From contig CM063109.1 in NCBI GenBank assembly GCA_031841125.1, positions 26,197,321 to 26,261,320 on the forward strand: 64,000 nucleotides of DNA. The letters run 5' to 3'. The DNA comes from Acanthococcus lagerstroemiae. Its lineage: Eukaryota; Arthropoda; Insecta; Hemiptera; Eriococcidae. Both the position numbers and the translations under genes were made by a program. The notes below the pieces were generated by a model, which worked only from the letters and a program-made list of their open reading frames with translations, had not been told where the DNA came from and ran no database searches. Positions 12,767 to 24,900 of this stretch are shown here, piece after piece (the first letter of the stretch is position 1; each line of letters starts with the position of its first letter).

Positions 12767-14190
12767 TGACATAATTATTGACAAAAAGACACAAATATGC
12801 AGGACAGACTAGCTACTGTAAACTCTGAGATCTGAAGTCTCAAGACATAACCGACGTCCCATAATCTTCAAGATCTCAAGCTTCAAGACATAAGATGTGG
12901 GCTTCCTTTGGACTGGCCACATTGTGGCCGAGTCTCCAAGGTACGACACTCGCTTACCTCTTGTTGGTCCTCTGCTTGGCGCTACGCGCTACTGAACCAG
13001 TGAACCAAATACTTGTTTACATTCCGTAAATTAACATAATTGCTAGCAGAATTACGATTATAAAACTGATGATAACTAAGAAATCCAGGCGAAATGACGT
13101 CATCATGCAGCTGAGGATGTTGCTGGCAGACAAATCGGGTTTGGAAAATGTAGGAAAAGCAAGGAACTACAATCTGGGATTCCAAAGTAACTGATATTAG
13201 AGCTGGTTGGAGATATTTTCGTGACGTCAACCCAGAATGCTCGCTAGAAACACAAAGAACTGGAATACATAACTATCCCTTTCAGTGGCTCCGCGAGAAT
13301 GTGGCCGCGAAGCGGTCAGGGGTTAAGCCTCCTAGTTTAAAAGAAAAATGAGAAACAATATTCTCTGTACCCCACCATTCCACCCTGCAAGCAATTAAAT
13401 CACCTACGAAATAATTATCTGAATTTCTTGACAATATTTCCGTCAGGCAGGGTGTCGACAAGGGAACCAAACTGTCGAATGATTTTTCTCTATCAATTTT
13501 ACTCTCTGTCGTTCTCGGTCTCGCTTTTCTCGCCCAGTCGAATTATTTCGAAGGGAGCAGCTCGATTACATCGGAGTCTATAACGAAGTACGCCGTGCTG
13601 CTCCCCTCTCCGTTCAAACTAATTTGAAACTCTCTCAAACTTCCGGTAACTCGGTTCGCACGCAGTGGAACAGCTCGCTCATACGGGGAAGGTGGGCCAC
13701 CCACTATGCGCACTATTTAGGTCTGATAATGATGACCTCAAGTCGGGTAACGATGCCTGCCAATGACGTGTAAACTGTAATTGCTCGGCGGAGTGGGAGC
13801 GCACGCTCTTCGGCCTCGCGCCAACGACAGGGCTACCCCAGAGCCCGGAGTCGAGTCAGAGTCGAGCGTTGCACCTTCGAATATTTTTCGACAAAAGAGA
13901 CGAAGATGACTAAACGAGCTTGAATGACTTGGAAAATCTCTGAGGGAGAGCCGTCATCGTCTGCGAAAATAGAAATTCTAAAGTAGATTACGGTGCCGGC
14001 TGCGCTGTTATGGCAAATTCTCTGGCGAGTATCACTCATACGTGGGTACGGATTTCCGGGCTGAAAGTGAAAACGTTTTTCTTCATTTACCGCTCCTTGT
14101 AGCCGATGCGATTGTTTCACTTGTCGCCTCTTTTGAGCGCGTTGTTTCCAATACGTATATCTGCTTGAGATTCGTATTTATAGATCTGTA
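12767..14190. other. No gene recognised; CpG-richer patch
   Basis: 12770-13490 shows no coding similarity. 13490-14150 is richer in CG dinucleotides than the surroundings and could contain a regulatory region or untranslated exon of the nAChR gene; no splice-supported coding exon was found. Confidence 0.35.
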
Positions 14191-14198
14191 CTGTTCTA

Positions 14199-15158
14199 CA
14201 GGGTGTCTCTTTTGCAATGACCCCCTCCCTTGCACCCAATCAGCAAGCAACCTTTCCCGACAACATGTAGATATGTTTGTATACCTTTACTTTTGATAGG
14301 GCTGAGCTATGGTCAAATTTTGAACATTTTTCTATCTTTGAAATTATTTTCTTTTTCCTTCTCACTACTGGAAATAAGACAGAAAAATGGTACCGGTAGG
14401 TAATAATAGAGAGCAGTTGTGACAACCACAGAAACAAATGGTCGGAATCGATTCAACAGGGTGATCATAAAATCAAGTTTAGTGCAGATTATATCGGAAA
14501 ATTTTCACATTTTTTCAATTTCCCGTGAGACCTGCCCTCTTAAGCTCTCGTTTTTTTTATTTTCAATAGATTGTACTTTAAATTTCCCATAAAAAAGGTC
14601 ATTAGCAATTTTCTCGTATCTGGATTAGAACTGCTATTCAACCTGAATATAGGGGGAAACTTTTTTCATTATTCATAACCATAAGACCATAACCCAGCTG
14701 CTTCCTCTATCCATGTCAACAGCAATTTATTAGTCCTAGATAAACTTTACAAAATACTAGAAACCCTCTCCTCATTGCATGGACCTCAATTTCAAATATG
14801 GGGTAAATAGATGAAAGGAGAGAGACGAATAAGCCCCGAAACGATATAACACTGTAAAGTGGTAAAGTAGCTGAAGAAAATGATAATTATCTTCATAAGG
14901 TCTGTGCATCTGTGTTTAGAAAGTGATAATTCTTAACGTGGGATATCTTGAACTCAATTTCGAGCAGTTCTAATCCAGATATAAGAAAATAGCTAATGAC
15001 GTGTTTTATGGGAAATTTAATCTACAATTTATTCCAAATAAAAAAATAGTAGCTTAAGAGGGCAAGTTTCATGGAAAAATTGAATAAATGTGAAAATTGT
15101 CCGATATTATTTGTACTAAAGTTGATTTTATGAACACCCTTTTGAACCGATTCCGACC

Positions 15159-15192
<34 letters not shown>

Positions 15193-15419
15193 ATCTGTGG
15201 TTACCATAACTGCTCTCTACTATTACCTACTGCGGTACCATTTTTCTGTCTACCTCCAGTCGTGAGAAGAAAAATGTATATCCAAGGTAGAAAACTGTTC
15301 ATAATTTGACCATAGTTCAGTCCCTTCAAAAGTAAGAGTATGCAAACATATCTCCGTATTGTCGGGTAGGCTGCCTACTTATCAGATGGAAGGGGTGTCA
15401 CTGCAAAAGAGACATCCTG
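14199..15419. mobile_element. Foldback element with arms of about 450 bp
   Basis: Left arm (14199-14660) and right arm (14930-15419) are inverted, diverged copies. The ends are CAGGGTGTCTCTTTTGCA and TGCAAAAGAGACATCCTG. Shared internal blocks include CTAATCCAGATA/TATCTGGATTAG and the stretch around the poly-T tract at 15165-15191. The left flank gives TA before CAG; a clear target duplication is not visible on the right. No transposase. Confidence 0.85.
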
Positions 15420-15769
15420 AATGGAGGGTATTTCTCGAATTAGTTCCCCATATTTTTATCTTGTAGATCGCGAAAGACAATACGGATTCTCAAGTGGCCA
15501 AGTCTAGTTCTTCTTTGGCCGAAAACCATAAAAATACGAGTACGTTATCTTGTGACATTTATCTGAATGACGTTGAGTAACGGACGTCATTTCGTCAGTA
15601 ACAGACATAAAGTTCTCTTTTTTTAATTTCAGAAACTAATGACCTTGTATTCTTCTTGTAGCCACATTTATTATATTCACTGATGTATTAGTACTGTTTA
15701 TTGCAACGGAAATTATACGTACCCAAAATTAATTCGTTTGTTTTTTTGTTTGTTTTTTCTTTATGACAG

Positions 15770-15906
15770 GTGACGCTATCAATATCGATTCTCATTAGTC
15801 TCCACGTGTTCTTTTTACTAGTAGTGGAAATCATCCCTCCAACCTCGCTTGTGATACCGCTGCTTGGCAAGTACCTCATATTCGCCATGGTATTGGTCTC
15901 CATCAG
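15770..15906 (+). CDS. nAChRalpha: nAChR exon: pore helix M2 and start of M3
   Basis: Begins after a T-rich tract and ACAG acceptor, phase 0 (family position GEK|VTL), and ends two bases into a codon before GTAAGT. It encodes M2, EIIPPTSL, then [11 protein letters not shown] and the first half of M3. Using standard M2 numbering, 9' is Ile instead of the near-invariant Leu, 12' is His and 19' is Val; 20' Glu is kept. No stop or frameshift. Confidence 0.93.
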
Positions 15907-18900
15907 GTAAGTTATTTGCAGCTATTAAACAATAAATGAGGAAACGAGGAGCCTAGGATCATAACTAAGAAGATCCGAAAACAAGATTCTACATGAGAGA
16001 CAAAAAATGTGTAAGGCGACACTCGCGTCATAGAGTTAGCTGAAATTTGGACTGCGTGTTCTTCAATATGTTAGCATCAACTTCCAATTGAAAAATATTT
16101 CCAAAGTCACATAGGAAAACATAAAATTCCTCCAAAAAAATGGATGTTGTGAATTTTGACTCTGAGGTCTTAATTTTCCGCCAAAAACTAATCTTCTGAT
16201 GATTGAAGCTGGTCCAGTTGTTCCACAATATGATGCAAAACGGCCAACGTGACGATTATCAATCTTTGCTCCTACCATACTCCTCATCACAGCTGAAAGC
16301 TGGAAAAAATGAAAAATGATTATAGCGGCAAATAAAAATATTTCACCATGTTCTGACGTATATTTCAACAAAAAAAAAAGTATTTTCCCTCTTCCTTTCT
16401 TACCATAAAACTAAATTGAAAGTTAAAAAAATACAAAATTGATATCTTGGAGTCAAACTGATAACATTCGTGGGATAATGTTAATTATGATTCTCAATCC
16501 AGTTTTCACAGCCCAATATCTAGAAAAGGAAGCCCTGAATGTGAAAACGAGTGATATGACGTGATTTAGTATGCTGTTTACTATCAGAAGCCACGCTTAA
16601 ATCATTTTTGATAGAATTGGATCTTCTTAGTAATGATTCTAGCCTCTTCAAATAATACTGTTTCGCTCCGTGCCAAATCGTTCTGGTTTTGAATTTTAGG
16701 TCGCCATTTTTCCCCCCGTAAAATTGAATGGATTCGTTACTCTTCTCCCAAAAATTTTCCAAGGATTCTTTCATTTACTCATGCTTGCATTTATGACGCA
16801 CGGGGGGGGGGTCGATTGGAATTTTCACTTTTAAAACCCTTGTAAATCTCGATTAATGAAGACGTAGGTGTACAAAATTTCAATTAAAAACTCGACAAAA
16901 CTCTTTTAAGGTGAAATTTTGGTTAATGTGAAATGGCATTAATGGAGCAGTAGTCCACTGAATTCAGATCAGGGTCGTAGCCGCGGGATAACAATCAGGG
17001 TCGTAGCCGCTGGATAACAGGCTCCGGCTCGGATCGGCCCAGCAATCTTGGCGCTAGCCCTGGCCATCTTGTAAAAACTTATTTCGGCACATCAGATATC
17101 ATTAATAATTAGAGATGTGCAAGTAAGTGCTGAAACCCACTGAAAATATGAAATATAAAACAGGTACCGGATGCTGTATTTTAAAATAGGAATGGTTTTA
17201 AAATTCAAATAATACTTATTTAAAATAGAATATAGAAGTTCGCTAATTTCAAAATACGAATAGGTATTTTTAAAAGTGGTTTTACTATTTAAGCTGACAT
17301 CACCGCCAATTTTAGGTAATAAATTTGATCTCAGCGGCCAAAATTAATTCGGAATAAGTGAGAAGCTCAGTTCCAAACTGCCCTTAATCCAAAAAAACGA
17401 TTTCGAGAAAATCGAGAAAAACATTCCCGTCCTGGAACATGTTGAGTAAATTCGAGTTTGTTAACACGAATCGCAAGCTGAAGTATTGTGGCAACACTGA
17501 CGTAACTTTTACCTATCCTGAGATATGAAGGTGTGAAGTGGGGAGAGTTGTGGAATAAGGGTAGTTTGGTGCAACTCTTTACTCTTATAAAGTGGTAAAA
17601 TGTCTGTTTTTTCTCAGTTTTGCGATTCTTATAATGATTTTCACAGGTCAAGTAATCCGCCATTTTTGTGCTGATTTTTCCGTGGATTAGCGAACGCTAA
17701 AAAAAAGGGCAGCACAAAAATGGCGGATTAGTATGCCCATAAAACGAGAACGAATATAGATAGAGAACTCCGGTAAACTGCATTCGATAGCTATCGACTT
17801 TCTCCGACAGATCGCGTCATAATGTCAATTTCGTTTTTTTTTTTGGACTAAGGGCAGTTTGGAACTGAGCTCCTCAACTGCCAATTTTAGGTAATAAATT
17901 TGATCTCAGCGCCCAAAGTTAATTCGGAATAAACGGTCTACTCAATTTTTTTTTATTTCAGAAAATTTCTTCGCACTAGATCATTTTTCGAGTCAAAAAA
18001 TATTTGAAAAATTTTAGAAACCAAACCGGTGAAAATGGCTCCATTTTTTGAAACAAATTCAGACCCGGCGTTGAAATTGAGCAGAGTTATATTTTGGTCG
18101 ATTTCCACTAATACGTGTGCGAGTACATTTTCTGTGATGAGTCTTTACTACCACAATTATAATGTCAACTTACTAAGTAAATAATAGTTCCGGATGTAGA
18201 AAGTCTCCCATTCGGATGTCCGGGCTGAGACTACCTAATGGAAAACTCAGAATTGAGATAAGAACATGGAACGTAAGGATACTAAATGAGGTAGACAAGT
18301 TAGAAAACTTAAAAAAAGAGGTGAAAGATTGAAATTAGATAAAACAGAAATTATAGTGAAGTGAAATGGTCAGAAGAAATTGATTTTGGAACGGGGGAGT
18401 GTAGAATAATATTAAGACAGCAGCGAAAAGAAAGCAAATAGGCGTAGGTGTTATTGTTAATAGTGGTAGTCCAAGTTGATATGCTAAAAAGAAGCTTAGT
18501 GAAGAAGAAGTACAAAAAATATATAAAGAAATCAATGGAATGTGAATAGCATGGTTTATAGTTATAGTTACAGCCTCGGTACAGATGTTTTCGGTCCACC
18601 TATTGGGACATAGGCCTCCTTGATCAATTATTTTGATACAAGGGTTATAGTCTAATAAGCAATTACTGAGGTATGGTTATGAAAGAGTTTTCCTTCTCTA
18701 TAAGGGGCATGCAACCTGCATGGCACGCCAAAGTAGTTAGGTGTTAGTAGTCTATAGTTGTTAGTGATGCCTAAAAATCGACTACCATTAAAAATCAATT
18801 GTCCAATGTTTCCATCATGATACAAAAAAATCGATTAATCGATTTTTAATTGATTATTTTGGTATGTTGCTGTAGCGAATAAATTGAAAATATAAAACAA

Positions 18901-21900
18901 AAGACGAAATCAGTTAACTTATAGGTACTTTACTACTTGAACATATTCTGAAGATGGCGAACTCGAACGATTTTCCGCGAAACCTATTTTTAGTTATCAC
19001 TTAAGTCACCTTAGCGCTAGTAGCGCGTCGGGTTCTGGTACTCCTAGAGATACTAGACCCGCATGGCTAATGGTTAGTACTGTTACTCCAGGTTCGAGCA
19101 TTGCCTGAAGACTGAAATTTTGTACTCGCATCCCACTCCAACTAATGATAAGAGAACACTCAAACATGCAATGATTAAAAAAGCGATCTTTTAATCGATC
19201 TCTTTCAGTAAGAATCGATTTATCGGGGACCACTAATAGCAAGGCGGCTTAAAGGGGAGGTATAACGGATCGACATTTTGATTGCAAGAAAAAAGCATGT
19301 ATACGATTTCTCATTCTTAACACGAGGTTTGTTTGGTTCTTGAAATCAAAATGGCTGTCCGTTATACCTCCCCTTAGAGCCGGCTTACTTTAGCTAGATT
19401 TTCTAGACTGATGGCCCAACCATTTTGGATTCACTTTGTGGATCGCCAATTGCGTCTTTGCGTACGCATGCCAAAGTGGCCCCTATAACACCGCACCCCC
19501 GGCCACAGGAACTACCCTTTCGAGCATCGCGTCAGTGACCGGAGGGACGCCTTGGGGCCGGGCCCGAGCCCCCATTTCTACGTGCCTGAACGGTGCGCGC
19601 GTCCTACCAGGGCCACCATGGGGTGTCCGCACTCCCAGAGCGCTCGCCTGGAAATTTCAGGTCCCCCACGGCCGGACGCGCTGCGTCTCTTCACTCACCC
19701 CTCACCTCCTCGTCTTGGTCCGTGTGTCGACGCAGGCAGGTGGTGACGACGGGTGAGCCCTGCCGGTGGGTCCGCAGTGCAGCTGCAGCAGCTCTTCTCG
19801 AGGATGGTACAGAGTTCTCCTCCTGTTCGATGGTGTGGGCCGAGCTTGGTGTATCACCGGCCCTCTGTCTCGACCACTCCGTCTCCATCTTCTTCTTCAT
19901 CTTTGCGTTGGTACATGAACTAAAATTTTCGAAAAACGTTTCTTTTTGAGCTTTGAAGCGTCACAAAATAATTCCGTGGAAATTTTTTGTTCTTCCAACC
20001 ATCTTCAGTATTAAAAATTTCCATGGACATTTTTTAGCACTACAAAAAGGCATTTTTGGCACCATTTTCGGCAATAACGTCCAATTCGACATTATTCGGC
20101 AAAATAAAATTTCGCTAAAAGATGCTAATATGGGTGAATTGGAAAATGTTTGAATCAGAACATTTTTATTTCTCCCCTCCCCCCACCCAAAAAAAAGGGT
20201 CTCAACCACTACTTTTGAACTTTGCTCCTTACACGATCAATTTTTAGTACAGTGCACTGGACCAACTTCAACAAAAACCTAACTACACGCATATTCGCAT
20301 ACCTGTTTCAAAATTTCAATTGTCGAAATATTCTGCCTTGTAATCACCCCCTCCCCGCATCTCATTCAGCACACTCGCATCGCAAGTTTCTATATTCGCT
20401 CTGAGTACCACTATAAAAAACTTTCATCTCCATTGACACGTTTTAGCTTATCGTCTTTTCGATGCGAAATTAATTTCGAGCGCAGTTTGACGCAAATAAA
20501 AATGCCGTAACCAGAGAAGCATCAACAAACACAACTTTCAGTATCGACAGCAGGTCAAAAATAAATAATAAATGAAAATATTGGTACCGAACGCGAATTC
20601 ATTTTTTTTTTTTTAAGCTGAAAATAACTCGAACGGCTTAGTTTCACGTTTACAAACAACCTTCTTCTGTTTCGCATTCAATATGAACACGGCTGGCGAT
20701 ATTAACGAGTTGAAAAAAAAAAAAAAAAAAAAAGCGAGCCAAATAAACAAAAAAAGTTTAAACTGTATATAGTTCTTTTTAATTTTGCTCAACTTTCTAC
20801 CAAATGAACGAGAAAGAAGTACAAAGCTGCACACTTTTTCCTCAACTTCGACTCGAGTTTAGCCGATCTAACCGAGCGCAGCGCGGAAAACAATAACGTG
20901 GCAGGATATCAAACAATGAACTTTTCGCGTCCTTCGTTATTGATAAGAACTTAATTAAAGTCGTATACTTTTATTTTTTATCGAGGTTAACGTCTCTTTT
21001 TCGTAGACAGAGCAGTGGCTACGAGTAGCAGCAGCGAACGAGTACACTTGACAACGGCTTGGAGTCCCTGCCACCCCTATGCTTCGCCACCCGGATGAAT
21101 AAAGGAAACGCGTGCGAGCTAAACAATCGAATTCGAAAGTTTCAATTCAAAATACGAGAAAGTTTTAGGCGAAAGTAACATCGAGCAGAGACAGCGAAAG
21201 TAATTTTCATAATTGAAACACACGAGATGGCGAAAAAGTAAAAATCGGCTCCCATATTGCGCTACGTAGCTACGTTTTCATCATATACGCTCTCATATAA
21301 TACGCGCTGTGCCTGCCAAATCGTTGACAATATTTTCACGTAGCGATTATCGAAAGAGGCAGAAACTTTAATTTAAAATTTCGACGACGCGTTTAATATA
21401 TATTATTACACTCGACGCCAAATGACGAAAATTTGCGAGAAAGTATAAAAATCTCAAACCGAAGCTGGTGGCGCAGATTTCTATAGAACAGAATCGGGGG
21501 TGTCGATATAGGCCTCAAATTAATAATAAAACGATTCAAGATCGTCGCGTACGCGCCGTGCTTTGTCAAAGTTTTAATGAAATGTTAGTTCACATTAGTA
21601 GAAAGGGGATACTGTGAAACTTTTACCAGAATTTAGCAGGTATGACTTTCAGGTGATTGCATACCGGGTGTTCCACGAAAGTTACCCCCCATTTTTTTCC
21701 GAACCGATCGGCGGATCTTTGCCGGACAAATTGCCATCTGCCTGCGGTAATGTTTAGTTTCTCTAGGGCTTGAAGAATTTTCTCCCCCATTTATGAAGGG
21801 GCTGTAACGTGCCACCAACTTCGGAATCTTAAATGGATTTATACGCATCGCTAGAAAGGGCATATTCTGCAAAATACGAATCCGTGAAAAAATGTCAAAA

Positions 21901-24900
21901 TTCATCAATTTTGGAGGCAGGGGGCCTAAATTTTTTTTTTTTTTATTTAAAGCTCACATACTCGGTCGGGCAACAAAAACTATTTAATTCTTAGATATTT
22001 ACATTATTATTATTATTATTATTATCGCGGTGTCGCGCCACGTCGTTGGAAAAGTGCTTCTCCAGGGTGATTTATTGTGTTCGATTAAGATTTTCTCGTA
22101 CTAACTACTAACTTAACTATCGATTCGCGATAAATGACTTGGTAAGCCGATCCACAGTTAATTAAAAAAGTTTTAGAAGTGTTTTTGGCGACTGTCTCAT
22201 GAGACAGGACTGATAAGGCGATATCTGATGTCATCGTCGTTTACGCTCGACGATTTATGCGCCAGGTGTAGTAACAGAATCTCGCCTAAAAAGATTAAAA
22301 AGGTGCCACTTTGTTCCGTCTGTCAAAGACACCTCCACTTCCAGTGCTCATCTGTAGCAGCCAAAACCTGGTCGTCGCTCACTGTGCAGGAACGTTTGAG
22401 GTGGACCTGCATTGACTGTCAGCATAAAGTAAGTTCCAATCGAGGTACCCGCAGGTCACTTGACTTGAGTTCAGACTCTGAATCAGACAATAAACGATCA
22501 AAAACAATGTGCGATCAATCCCTGACCTTAAGTAACATTGCTCTGCTGCTCGAGCCACTGCGGCTTGAGATTGCTTCCGTCAAGCAGCAAGTGGCAGAGA
22601 TGCAAACTTCGAACCAGACGATTATTAATAACCTTGTAGCCGAAAACAAGTTCCTCAAAGCTCAAGTTGAGTCACTAAGAAGTGAAAATGCCGAGTTGTA
22701 GCAATACACGAGAAGGAATAACTGTGTGGTCTCTGGACTACCAGTTACCAAGGATGAGACCCCGATGCAGACGGCATTAAAAGTATTTAAGGCCCTGGAT
22801 TTACCCTATATGGTCAATGATATAGACACATGCCATCGGCTTCCGATGAAGGACCGCAACGCACTTCCACCGTTTCTGATCAGATTCGTCAACCGTCACA
22901 AAAAGAATGACTTCATCACGAAAGGCATTCAAAAGAAATTGTCCGCGGCGGTCTTCGCTGGAGACCCAGGTGTCCGTATATACTTTAACGAGCATCTTAC
23001 CCCTGGCACCAGCAAATTGCTAAAATACGCCAAAACCCTTAAAACAGTTGGATTCACGAAAATATTCACTAGAGACTGCAATGTCCTGGCGGGCCGGGGG
23101 TTTGGACGGCTCGTTAAAATCGTCAGTTGTGACCAAGTGGATGAATTACTCCGCGCAACTCCACTAAACCCAGTACGAGGCCGGGTACCGCTCTTGGCAA
23201 CCTCGACCCCGAATGCTAGCACATCTCCGTCTACTCAACATGCAGTCACTCCTCTGCAAGCTACACAGTCCGTGCAGCCGTCAACGAATGCAGTTTACTC
23301 CACAATGGAACAGTAGCAGTATAATAGTTTTTGTAAACAGTAATTTGGTTACGTATGAAATTCTTATTTTTACAATCATTTTTACTTTTATGTAAATCTT
23401 TCAGCGTTTTCCGTCGGCTGCTTGCTCCATTGTCAACAACCATTACCTTATTGATCCAATTGAACTGCACCGATGTACTGCAACTAACAAAAACTACACT
23501 GGGTGAATACAAGACTGGAACTAAGATACAGACACAGGTACAAATGAGAAGTGACAATAAGATAGGTTGTACAAATTATGCACTTAATCGCAAACTGTTT
23601 AGCCATCACGTAACAAACCACAGAAACTACAATGTAACAATCACAAGCAAACACAACGATTACACATTTTACATACTCTCCGACAGAAATTGGAAACAAA
23701 CAAAAAATTTACCAAACGCATTTAATTACAAACTGGTTACTCATCACGTAACAAACCATAGAGACTACACTACATCAGTTACAAGCAAACTCAACGACTA
23801 CACACTTTACATACTCTTTCACAGAAATCGGAAACGAACAGAAAATTTACCAAAGGCAAATAAAGCTATAAATTACTACAGTCAGGCCAATGTTGAATCT
23901 CCTTCCCATGAAAGTAAGCTCTCGGCTGCTATGCAACTATTACCGCTCACGACCTGTACTAAATGGCAGATAGATTTATATTCGGCTAGGTTCGGACTTC
24001 TGAAACAAAAAAAGGAACTATCGAATACTAAATCTGCTCATAATACATACAAGAGCATCACTGATACTCACACTTTTGGTACCTTTCGTCTAGACTGTTT
24101 CGCAGTTATTGTAGAGTTGACTGTCCGTAACAGAATCCATACAAAGTACCGGCTGATTGAAGGAAATGAACAGAAACCAGGCTATGAAATTCGTATGAGG
24201 TTTCCTCCAAATTTCAGGGCATGTCTAACTAGCGATAGTGAAATAAATTATAAATTCAAAATGAAAATCAGCTGGAACACGAAACACTTTAGGATAATTT
24301 TGTTATCAAAAGGCCTAACTTTTTTTCGCTTGGTAAACATCGCTAACACAGAAAAGAAACCAACAACGAAATTACAGGATTGTGATACCTTATCCATATC
24401 GTTTGCACAGGTTAAATTAACGAGAACTACCAGACTACCTGACGTCTTTGCATACTCGATGAAATAACTAAGTACTCTGCGGGTGTGAGGAGGCTGAGCG
24501 GGGAGGGCATCTGCGAAATGCATGCGTACTACCTGGACTACAGCAAAGGTACATGTTCGGCAGGCAATGTGGTAGACGTTATCAGTTCAAATGAGCCAAA
24601 AACATTTAAACATTTTCTATTGTAATATTAGGAGCCTAGCGCAGCACTACGATGAACTAGTTCGGGTACTTTATACGATGCATGAAGAGAAAAACATTGA
24701 ATTTGATGTGATTGCACTATCGGAGACCTGGATAGAGGAGAATGTATTACAGCGCTATCAACTGCCCGGCTACAATGTTAGTATTGAGGCCCGGACGGAT
24801 GGTCGAAGGTCGGGAGGGGTAATCTGCTACACAAAAAAGAACCTATCGGTAATTAACATAGAACAACTTCAACTAGACACGTGCAATGCGTTAAAAGTGT

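Noticed and set aside
16965..17060. tRNA- or SINE-like block with repeated CAGGGTCGTAGCCGC
   Set aside because: No cloverleaf, A/B box pair or tail could be made out.
19489..19746. GC-rich frame as an nAChR cytoplasmic-loop exon
   Set aside because: The exons ending at 15906 and starting at 34698 join directly within M3 (split Ser codon), so no loop exon can lie between them.
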